Positions 1-8,100 of a stretch of 11,810 nt of DNA are shown piece by piece. How positions within the stretch are numbered: the stretch's first letter is position 1; each line of letters begins with the position of its first letter. The notes beneath the pieces were generated by a model. That model did not search any database. It was not told where the DNA came from and saw nothing but the letters and a program-made list of their open reading frames with translations. Source of the DNA: a bacterium (GTDB lineage: Bacteria > Spirochaetota > UBA4802 > UBA5550); the NCBI GenBank assembly GCA_024224995.1, contig JAAENB010000358.1, positions 1-11,810 of the forward strand, in the 5' to 3' direction. A program made the translations under genes and the position numbers.

Positions 1-3000
1 ATGCTCCTCAAGAGGCACGGCCTTGAGTACGGCTATCTCTTCCGTTCCTACGGCGCCCTCCGCTTCCACCAGGAGCTTCCCGTTCCGTTCAAGGATCATA
101 TATCCTTTTTCCGCTCCCGCGTTCTCTATTGAAAGCCGCATAAGCCGCGACAGGAGTTTACTCAGCACTATCTCCCCTGAAAGCGCCTGGGACGCTTTGA
201 TTACCGTGGACAGGTCCAGGGCTTCGGATATGGTTCCCGAGCTTGTGCTTGTTGACGCCAGACTTCCGTCAAAAGAAGAAATTCCTTTTGTGCCAGTCTG
301 CGTTCCGGAACTTCTCTTATTCTTCGACGAAGGCTCCAGCCAGGGGTATTGTTCTTCTAACTGGTTTATTTTTGGTATTGCTCCCCACCGGGTATAACAG
401 GCATAAGCATTGCTTATATACATATTCGCGATCTCGTTATATCCCCTGTTGGAAAAAAAAGAAGCAGCGCGTTCATTGGCAATACCTTCTTCAACAGTAA
501 AACCATTCTTTCCAGCCTCTTCAATAGCCTTTCTGAAAAGATCCATAGCCGCGTCTTCTTTTTTATCTCCCGTAAGCGCTGCGATTTCCGCTTCTATAAG
601 CTGGTAGCGGTGAAGCTGGTTCACTGGCGCGTAATGAACCCATTTTTTCATTTTTTTTTGATTGGCCTTTACCTGTTTTAAATATTTTCTCCTGGTACCG
701 GGATTTACTTCATGGCAGCAGGCAAGCATGGCCAGGGAATAATAAAAATTATGCATGGGAATAAATACCATTCCCAGAATAGAGCCGGGATACTTTTCAA
801 TCTCGCGGGCTGTTTCCACAGCTGTTTCAAAGACTCCGTATAAACAGTAGAGAAACAGTTTACACACAATATACGAACCAACCCCATTGATCTGGTCCAC
901 TTCAATCCAATAGGGTACTATTTCCTCTTCGCGAAAAAAATCTCCCTGTATTAGAAACAGGTTCTCACCTTTTTTATGCTCATCGTTTAGATCAAGCAGA
1001 ATTTGGTAATAAAGCCGATAGTACAGGATGACATCGGTTTGCCTGGAAGTCTTTACCGCTTCGAAGTACGTAATAAACTTTTTTTTCTCTTCAGACAAGT
1101 GCCCGCCAAAAAAAATAGAATGATAAACATAATGATTAAGAGAATATAAGCTGAATGTAATATCACCTGCATCAGGTCCGCTATTGTATGATTTCATAAG
1201 ATAATCGATATTACTGCGAACATCATTTTTCCAATGATTTATAAAACAGCCGAAAATATGGTTAATTTTTGGCACAAAATCCTTTGCATCATATTTTTCA
1301 ACCAGTTTTAACGCCAGCTCTCCAAATTCATATCCCAGGTCGATATCTTCCGGAGCACCGGTAACAAACAGGCCGTATGCGGCATAAGCGAAAGCAGCAT
1401 TTGGAGAATTGCCGTACCGTAAAGACAGGTTAAGCAATTTGAATATAACAATGGGTAAATAATCCGGTACTCCAACATATGCGGCTGTGGTGCAGTGTAT
1501 GAGAATACGGGAAGATGCTAATTTATGAGGATCTACGGACTCCTTATGGCTAAGAAGGTCTTTAATATCCTTCCCCTTTAATTTCAGAATAAACAATCTC
1601 ATCTTCACCGAAAAAAGTTCTTTTAGAATAATAAGGCGTGTTGCTTTCTTTGGCATGGGAAATCCCAGCAGGGAAAGAGCTTCTTTCCCCAGGTCCAGAG
1701 CCCCTACCATTTCATTCCTGGTAACATGGACCATTATCTTTACTTCATAGACCCTGGTCTTGTCGAGTGGACTCTTTGCCTTTTCAAGGACCCGGTTCAT
1801 ATGTTCATCGGCCTCTTCATGTTTCGCTGCAAGATAGGCACACTCGCCCGATTCGGTATACAGGTTCAGGGCAAGTTCATAATCAGTTTCCCAGGGATCT
1901 TCTGCGGCATGCGTATTGACCAGTTCTAACCCCTCGTACAAAAATTCATACGCCGAATCAAACGCCGTGGACCGTTTCGCCCGCTGCCCGGCTTCAAGAT
2001 TTAAGCGAGCAAGATCGTATCGTTCTGTTTGTGTGGTAAGCAGCTCTTTTCCGTAATTCAGGTGATTAGCAATATAAAATATCTCATCCTCGGTGTTTTC
2101 CCTGCCTGCCTTTTCAAGGAGCAGTCTTCCGATGTAAAGATGGAGCTCCTTCTTTTTTTCGGGATCAATAAGTGAATAGGCTGCTTCCCTGATCCGGTCG
2201 TGCTGAAAAGTATATATATCCCCGGACATTCCCACAAGCCCTTCTTGAACCGGTTCCGCAAGATTTTCCAGGGCTTCAACAACCGGCTTATCGACAATTG
2301 CCGATATGGTTACCAGGTGAAACCGGTCTCCAAGACAGGCAGCTATTTTTAAGAGTTCCCGGGAGTTCTCTTCCAATCCCCTGATCTTCTTTGTCATCAG
2401 GTCTACTACATTACCGGTGATATCGACCTTCTCAATCTTCCCAATATCCCAGTACCAACCGGCAGCAGGATCTATTTCCAGGAGGCTGGTATCATACAGG
2501 GACTTCATGAACTGCTTTACAAAAAAAGGATTTCCACCGGTCTTTTTATGCACCAGTTCGGCCAGGGGAAACGAACGCTCTTTATTACACCGCAGCACCT
2601 CGCTTACAAAACCATTGACATGATCCACATTCAACGGCCCCAGAACTATTTCATTTATAATGACCTCTTTTTTACCAATCTCTTCCAGTACTACCGACAG
2701 GGGATGTGTTTCCGCCACTTCAGTATCTCTATACGCGCCAAGGAGCAGCAAAGACTCCATTTGGGGATCAATTATCATCTCCTCCATGAGGTAGAGGCTG
2801 CCGCGATCGGCCCATTGCAGATCATCAAGGAACAGAACCAGGGGCTGTTCTTTAACGGCAAAGACTTTTATAAAATTTTTAAAAATCAGGGTAAACCTGT
2901 TCTGTGCCTCTTCAGGATTCAGCTCCGGTACTTCGGGCTGTTTGCCGATTATCAACTCAACTTCCGGGATAACATCGGTAACGACTTTTCCGCCCGAGCC

Positions 3001-4200
3001 CAGGGCTTTGAGGATACTTCTTTTCCGGGAGTCGATCCGCTCCCAGCTTTCCGACAGGATATGCCGCACCAATCCCCGGAGTGCCTGTATAATCGCGCTA
3101 TACGGAACATCCCGGCCATACTGCTCAAATTTACCGGAAATAAAATAGCCTTTGTTGGCTACCACGGGCCTGTCGATTTCCTTTATAAGCACCGACTTCC
3201 CAATACCGGGCTCCCCCGAGACCAGCATCAGTTCACTCCCCCCGGAATTGATATTCTCAAAGGCTTCCATCAACAGATCAATATCTTCATCCCTGCCAAA
3301 AAGATGCTGGGGCAGGTTAAACTTGAGAGAAATATCATTCTTCCCAAGCTCGAAATATTCAATGGTTCCTTTTTGTTCCAGGTCCTCCCGGCACTTCTTA
3401 AGATCGGCCATAAGCCCAAACCCATTCTGGTACCGTTCCTCTGCTGTTTTAGACAACAGCTTCATAATTATCGCGGACAGGATCTCCGGTATGGACGGAT
3501 CAACTTCAGCAGGCGCCAGGGGGCTTCCGGCAATATGCTGATGAATTATTTCCAGGGAATCTTTTGATGGGAAGGGCACAGACCCGAGAAGTATCTCGTA
3601 AAAAGAAATTCCCAGGGAATATAAATCGGTCCGGTAATCTACTGCCCGGTTCATTCTTCCGGTCTGCTCCGGAGACATATAGGCCAGGGTCCCTTCGATG
3701 ACGACCCGGTTATATATCTCCTCACTTTCCCTGGTCAGTTCCGTTGCGATCCCAAAATCACTTATCTTTATTTCACCGGTTTGGCTGTTTATTAAAATAT
3801 TGTGCGGCTTGATATCTTTATGAATAATATTATTTTTATGAAGGTTACCCAGGATACCGGATATACAAACCCCTAACTCTAAAAATTGTTTTATATCAAT
3901 TTTTCTGTGTTGAATGAAGTCTTTTAACGATATTGCGTCAAAATCTTCCAGGATTAATGCTACGACATTATTATCTTCGATTATGTCATAGGTTTCCAGA
4001 ATCCCATCAATATGAAGATTCTTAATAATATTATATTCCTGCTTAAACCGTGCTATCTCAGATACGGTTGAATACCGGGTTTTTAGTATCTTGATGATAA
4101 CGGTATTATCATGGTCTCCGGTATTTTTACCCCGGTATACCAGGGCCTTGCCGGTTTCATCCAGCTGTTCCAAAATTTCATAATCAAAAAACTTTTCCAT
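1..4200 (-). CDS. Ser/Thr protein kinase-STAND ATPase-TPR-GAF sensor protein, 3' end missing
   Basis: An unbroken frame of 1400 codons from the ATG at 4200 to the left edge, with no stop, so the C-terminus lies outside. Residues 5-275 are a Ser/Thr kinase with a full catalytic set: VIIK Lys37, alpha-C Glu55, HKDIKPHN (Asp129, Lys131, Asn134), DFG at 148-150 and SPE in the activation segment. Residues about 300-560 are a STAND/AAA ATPase: Walker A GEPGIGKS at 329-336, Walker B LVLFLDD at 454-460, LQWAD. TPR-like helices run to about 1300, and a GAF domain starts near 1330 (SGEIVLSKLLSRLMRL). The family usually continues into a histidine kinase; gene C shows one version. No signal peptide or membrane segment is seen. 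The SD is weak (GGTGGA, 6-nt spacer), 22 nt after the LytTR regulator, so co-transcription is likely. Kinase substrates and ligand are unknown. Confidence 0.95.
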   Translation of the reverse strand, partial: MEKFFDYEILEQLDETGKALVYRGKNTGDHDNTVIIKILKTRYSTVSEIARFKQEYNIIKNLHIDGILETYDIIEDNNVVALILEDFDAISLKDFIQHRKIDIKQFLELGVCISGILGNLHKNNIIHKDIKPHNILINSQTGEIKISDFGIATELTRESEEIYNRVVIEGTLAYMSPEQTGRMNRAVDYRTDLYSLGISFYEILLGSVPFPSKDSLEIIHQHIAGSPLAPAEVDPSIPEILSAIIMKLLSKTAEERYQNGFGLMADLKKCREDLEQKGTIEYFELGKNDISLKFNLPQHLFGRDEDIDLLMEAFENINSGGSELMLVSGEPGIGKSVLIKEIDRPVVANKGYFISGKFEQYGRDVPYSAIIQALRGLVRHILSESWERIDSRKRSILKALGSGGKVVTDVIPEVELIIGKQPEVPELNPEEAQNRFTLIFKNFIKVFAVKEQPLVLFLDDLQWADRGSLYLMEEMIIDPQMESLLLLGAYRDTEVAETHPLSVVLEEIGKKEVIINEIVLGPLNVDHVNGFVSEVLRCNKERSFPLAELVHKKTGGNPFFVKQFMKSLYDTSLLEIDPAAGWYWDIGKIEKVDITGNVVDLMTKKIRGLEENSRELLKIAACLGDRFHLVTISAIVDKPVVEALENLAEPVQEGLVGMSGDIYTFQHDRIREAAYSLIDPEKKKELHLYIGRLLLEKAGRENTEDEIFYIANHLNYGKELLTTQTERYDLARLNLEAGQRAKRSTAFDSAYEFLYEGLELVNTHAAEDPWETDYELALNLYTESGECAYLAAKHEEADEHMNRVLEKAKSPLDKTRVYEVKIMVHVTRNEMVGALDLGKEALSLLGFPMPKKATRLIILKELFSVKMRLFILKLKGKDIKDLLSHKESVDPHKLASSRILIHCTTAAYVGVPDYLPIVIFKLLNLSLRYGNSPNAAFAYAAYGLFVTGAPEDIDLGYEFGELALKLVEKYDAKDFVPKINHIFGCFINHWKNDVRSNIDYLMKSYNSGPDAGDITFSLYSLNHYVYHSIFFGGHLSEEKKKFITYFEAVKTSRQTDVILYYRLYYQILLDLNDEHKKGENLFLIQGDFFREEEIVPYWIEVDQINGVGSYIVCKLFLYCLYGVFETAVETAREIEKYPGSILGMVFIPMHNFYYSLAMLACCHEVNPGTRRKYLKQVKANQKKMKKWVHYAPVNQLHRYQLIEAEIAALTGDKKEDAAMDLFRKAIEEAGKNGFTVEEGIANERAASFFSNRGYNEIANMYISNAYACYTRWGAIPKINQLEEQYPWLEPSSKNKRSSGTQTGTKGISSFDGSLASTSTSSGTISEALDLSTVIKASQALSGEIVLSKLLSRLMRLSIENAGAEKGYMILERNGKLLVEAEGAVGTEEIAVLKAVPLEEH
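318..4200 (-). repeat. Paralogous block (gene A copy) matching gene B at 5108-8917
   Basis: The kinase-ATPase-TPR part of A aligns with nearly all of B in the same orientation, making a large, diverged direct repeat. Stretches identical in protein include GRMNRAVDYRTDLYSLG. Identical DNA includes 25 nt at 2181-2205 and 6928-6952 and 22 nt at 3438-3459 and 8179-8200. The visible part of C adds a third partial copy from 11810 to about 11320. This indicates duplication of the family within the locus. Confidence 0.8.
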
Positions 4201-4206
4201 AGAAGT

Positions 4207-4212
4207 TCCACC
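4207..4212 (-). promoter_or_regulatory. Weak ribosome binding site of gene A
   Basis: GGTGGA on the minus strand, 6 nt before the ATG at 4200, within the 22-nt gap after the regulator stop. The match to consensus is partial. Reinitiation after the regulator may contribute (inference). Confidence 0.45.
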
Positions 4213-4222
4213 CGGGGTATTT

Positions 4223-4951
4223 TCAATCGAACTGTTCTCTCACCTGCGAGGCATAAGCCCGTCCAACAGGGATGGGACTCTGGTCTTCATCATTCAGTAC
4301 TACCATATGATACCCTCCTCCTTCGGAACGGATCCTGGTAATAAAACTTCGATTAACAATATACTGTTTGTGTACCCGCAGAAAGATATTTTCAGGCAGC
4401 TTTTCCTCTAAGTCTTTTAGCAGCGTTGGGGTCTCAAAATCACGGTCTTCCGTATGTATAACCGTGTTTTTACCGCTGGATGAAATATAAATGATATCCT
4501 GGTAGGCCACCAGGCATTGCTGTTTATCCTGTTTAAAGGAAAGACTGAAGTTTTTGGGTGTATAGGCATACCGTTTATTTTCCCGTTTTGCTTTCAGGAA
4601 TTTATCGACAGCTTCATTGAACCGCTCCCTGGTAAAGGGCTTGAGCAGGTAATCAACCGCTCCAACATCAAATGCCTTTATCGCGTACTTGTCATAGGCC
4701 GTGGAAAAAATAACATACGGTATATCTTCCAGCTGATCGACCACCTCTATGCCCGACAAAAAAGGAAGCTGTATATCAAGAAAAAGCAGGTCATATTTCT
4801 CCTGGGTCAGCTTTTCCAGTGCCTCATCTCCATCTGTCGCAATATGCGCTATTTCCAGTTCCGGACGCTTTTCTATAAAATCCGTTAATACAACGATTGC
4901 CGGCTCTTCATCCTCGACGATTATTACTGAATATGGTTCTTTATTTGTCAT
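4223..4951 (-). CDS. LytTR-family response regulator (REC-LytTR)
   Basis: A 242-residue regulator of typical length for the LytR/AlgR family. Residues 7-122 are a receiver: acidic pocket EDEE at 13-16, phospho-acceptor Asp59 in LFLDIQLP, switch residues FSTA at 82-85, and Lys104 in LLKPF. Residues about 135-240 are a LytTR DNA-binding domain, recognisable from the IIYISSSGKNTVIHT strand and the FLRVHKQYIVN segment. Such proteins bind DNA through beta strands, typically at paired direct repeats, and are usually partners of LytS-type kinases. The C-terminus of gene C is exactly such a kinase. The start has a strong SD (AAGGAG, 8-nt spacer). The gene has 156 nt of non-coding sequence upstream and sits 22 nt before gene A. 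Target genes cannot be told from this window, though the spacer has repeats that could be an autoregulatory site. Confidence 0.95.
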   Translation of the reverse strand: MTNKEPYSVIIVEDEEPAIVVLTDFIEKRPELEIAHIATDGDEALEKLTQEKYDLLFLDIQLPFLSGIEVVDQLEDIPYVIFSTAYDKYAIKAFDVGAVDYLLKPFTRERFNEAVDKFLKAKRENKRYAYTPKNFSLSFKQDKQQCLVAYQDIIYISSSGKNTVIHTEDRDFETPTLLKDLEEKLPENIFLRVHKQYIVNRSFITRIRSEGGGYHMVVLNDEDQSPIPVGRAYASQVREQFD

Positions 4952-4959
4952 ACTGCTGA

Positions 4960-4965
4960 CTCCTT
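4960..4965 (-). promoter_or_regulatory. Ribosome binding site of the LytTR regulator
   Basis: AAGGAG on the minus strand with an 8-nt spacer to the ATG at 4951. It is a near-consensus Shine-Dalgarno, clearly stronger than the one before gene A, and supports this start. Confidence 0.8.
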
Positions 4966-4991
4966 TATAAGGTAAATACTATATATTTTCT

Positions 4992-5066
4992 TATGATTAA
5001 TAGAAACGCCCGTTATATGTTTGGCAAAAACAGCTAATACACAATGAATAATCAGGGTTAATCATA
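4992..5066. repeat. TAATCA repeats: inverted 9-bp arms plus a direct copy
   Basis: TATGATTAA (4992-5000) and TTAATCATA (5058-5066) form a perfect 9-bp inverted repeat 57 nt apart. A further TAATCA at 5049-5054 is a direct repeat of 5059-5064, offset by 10 nt, one helical turn. LytTR proteins bind paired direct repeats, so an operator is possible, but the motif was not matched to a known LytTR site. Confidence 0.35.
4999..5027 (-). promoter_or_regulatory. Candidate promoter for the LytTR gene and A
   Basis: On the minus strand, TTGCCA (5027-5022) is followed after 17 nt by TCTATT (5004-4999), about 50 nt before the ATG at 4951. The -35-like box matches well, the -10-like box poorly. The A/T richness makes chance matches likely. 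Confidence 0.25.
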
Positions 5067-5087
5067 CTGCATCGGTTGCAATAAAAA

Positions 5088-5109
5088 AATAAAAAAATTC
5101 TTTTTTATT
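5088..5109 (-). terminator. Possible weak hairpin after gene B
   Basis: AATAAAAAA at 5088-5096 can pair with TTTTTTATT at 5101-5109 (9 A/T pairs, 4-nt loop), and in minus-strand transcripts a T-run follows. It begins within the B stop codon. With no G/C pairs it would be a weak terminator at best, perhaps giving partial read-through into the regulator gene. Confidence 0.25.
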
Positions 5110-8100
5110 AAAAAATCTTCGGAATCATATTCCCATAGGTTTCTTCCAGATGTTTAAGCTTACCCGGGGCTTCCCACCGGGTGCAGCAGTCCCATGCCCT
5201 TGCTATATAGCTCTTTGCTGCATTGATATCATCACAATCACGAAAGAACTGTGCCGCACGTTCAACTGCCATAACTTCATCAGGGAGATATTCATTATTA
5301 TGAGCTTCCTGAATGGCTTTATTGTAGAGTTCCTTTGCCTTACTATTATTGTCCCGTACCCTGGCCAGTTCGGCTTCTACCAGGTAATAGCGGTGCAGGT
5401 GGTTCATTGGGGCATGCCCGGCCCATTTCTTCAGTTTCTTCAGGTGTACCCGGACCTGTTTTAAACTCTCTTTTTTTTCTTTTTTATTACAATTTGAATA
5501 ACAGGCAAGTAATGCTATTGAATAATAATATGAATAGAGCGGGACAAAAGGCGCTGAAAAAATACCACCAAATGAATTTTTTAATTCCATAGCCGTACTG
5601 ATTACTTTTTCATAGACTCCATATAAACACTGAAGGAACATCCTCATGACAAGGAGAGATCCCGCCCCATTTTGATTATTAACCCCAATCCAATAGGGCA
5701 AGATTTCATCTTCGTCAAAAATATCTCCCTGTATACGTTCCCGGTTCCCATTCTCTTCACATAAATTCAGCATTAGTTGAAAATGACATTCAAAATACAA
5801 AAGAACATCAAACAACTGGTATCTTTTAATCTCCTCGTGATAGACAGTATATCGTTTTTTCGCTTCCCCAAGCGGTTCGCCAATCAAAATAGACCGATAC
5901 ACACAATTGATAAGAGCATAATAGCCAAAGGTTGTATCACCGGCTTCAGGACCATTTATGTAGGCTTTCATTAAATAGCCAAAATCTTCCCGCATATGGT
6001 TTTTCCAGTGATTAATAAGATTTCCAAATACCTGGTTCACCTTTGGCGTTAATTCCACTGCGTCGTATTTTTGTACAATATTCAGCGCTAATTTTCCAAA
6101 TCTATAGCCTTCTTCAATTCTTCCGGTGAGCCCGCATAAATAAATCGCATACGTTATATAGGCAAAGGAGCTTTCAGGTGAATTCCCATACCGTAATGAT
6201 AGATTAAGAAATGTTAATACTGCTATTGGAAAATATTCGGGTTTCCCAATATATGCGGTTGTGATATATTGCATCAGGATTCGGGCTGCTGCCACTTTCT
6301 CCGGGTTCGTAAGATCTTTTAATTCCACAAGAGATTCGATTTTACGTCCTTTCATATATATCTTACTTTTCATCATCTCTTTTACTATTGTGAGCCGACC
6401 GGGTTTGGCAGGCATAGAAAATCCAAGAAGTTCCAGCGCCTCGTTCCCAGATTCGAGTGCTTCGGAATACCTGTTCCAGATAGTACAAATATTAATTTTT
6501 ATTTTATATACCCGGGCTTTATCCAGGGCAGTGCGCGCGCCGGCAAGGACCGTGCTAAATAGTATTTCTGCGTACTCATGGTCTCCCGAAAGATGGGCTG
6601 CCTCGCCTCCTTCGGTGTATAATGCCAGGGTAAGGTCATAATGTTTTTCCCACGCATCCGGCGCCAAAAGCGCTATCCCGCATTTAAAGAACCGGCATGC
6701 CGAATCAAAAGCGGTAGACTGCCGGGCTTTTTCTCCCGCTTCCAGATTAAGCCGGGCCAATTCGCAACGCTCTTCCGGTGCAAAAAGCAAATCACTGCCG
6801 TAATTTAACTGCCCCACTATATAAAATATCTTTTCCTGCCACTCGTCTTCCGGTGTCTTTTCCAGAAGAATTCGTCCTATTTCCAGATGAAGTTTTTTCT
6901 TTATTTCTTCCGGGATCAAGGAATAAGCTGCTTCCCTGATCCGGTCGTGCTGGAAAGTATACATATCATCCGAGATTCCAATGAATCCCTTTTCAATAGA
7001 TTCTGTCAACTCATCAAGGGCCTTGCTTATGGGCTTTCCCGTTATTGCTGCAAGCATTTCCAGGTCAAAGCGGTCTCCAATACAGGCCGCCTTTTTTAAT
7101 ATATCCCTGCCCCGGTCGTTCAATTCATTGATCTTATATACCATGAGTTCAACAACATTCATGCTGATATTTGTTTCCTTGATTCTTTCCATATCCCAGT
7201 ACCAGCCTTTTTCCGGGTCTATTTCAAGGAGACTCTTCTCGTACAGGGTCTTCATAAACTGCTTTATAAAAAACGGGTTCCCTCCTGTTTTAACCTGAAC
7301 CAGTTCTGCCAGGGAGTACGACCGGTTCTTTTCGCATCTCAAAACTTCACTCACAAAATCATTGACCTGTTTTGTACTTAAAGGAGCCAGTACTATTTCA
7401 TGCATTAATACCTGTTCCTGTCCTATCTCATCCAGCATTTTTGTCAATAGATGGGTTTTGGACACTTCCGTATTCCGGTACGCTCCTATTAATAACATTG
7501 ATTCTATACCGGGATCGCTTACCATATTCCGCATAAAAGTCAAGCTTGCCCGATCGGCCCATTGCAGGTCATCGAGAAAAAGGATCAGGGGATGCTCTGT
7601 AACGGCAAAGACCTCTATAAAATTTTTAAAGACCAGGTTAAACCGGTTCCGGGATTCCTCAGGATTCAACTCCACTACTTCCGGCTGCTTCCCTATTATC
7701 AGTTCTACTTCCGGTATCACTTCGGTTACCACTTTACCCAGAGCCCCCAGCGCCTCCCCGATCTTTTTTTGCCAGGTTTCTATCTTCTGTTTGCTTTCCG
7801 TCAATATATTTCTCACCAGTCCTCTGAATGCCTGGATTATGGCGTTAAACGGCACCTCACGTCCGTACTGCTCATACTTTCCTGATATAAAATATCCCCG
7901 TTTTACGACTATCGCTTTATTAATCTCTTTTATAAGCACCGATTTCCCTATGCCCGGAGCTCCGGACACCAGCATCAACTCCAGTCCCCTTACCCGGTCA
8001 AAAGCAGTCATTAGTTCTGCGACCTCTTCTTCCCGGCCAAAAAGTTTTTGCGGCAGGATAAATGACAGGGAGATATCTCTTGTTCCCAGTTCAAATACTT

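Larger units (their letters stand above)
4952..5107 (-). other. Intergenic region between B and the LytTR gene
   Basis: This 156-nt A/T-rich stretch is the only sizeable non-coding DNA in the window. It holds an A/T-only hairpin next to the B stop, TAATCA repeats, a possible promoter and the SD of the regulator. No remnant of GAF or kinase coding sequence was recognised here. It may separate a C-B transcript from a regulator-A transcript, or simply be an operon spacer. Confidence 0.6.

Noticed and set aside
705..905. Short minus-strand frame of 66 codons
   Set aside because: It sits inside gene A in another frame, and A is unbroken here.
2058..2297. Short minus-strand frame of 79 codons
   Set aside because: It overlaps the QHDRIREAA region of A in another frame; no frameshift in A needs explaining.
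3438..3459. Partial inverted repeat CTGTT/AACAG, repeated exactly at 8179-8200
   Set aside because: It encodes the conserved KLLSKTAE segment of A and B, so protein homology explains the match.
2548..3567. Plus-strand open frame of 339 codons
   Set aside because: It lies antisense to the ATPase core of A, including Walker A and Walker B. Its protein has no recognisable domain and reads as a low-complexity mirror of the real gene.
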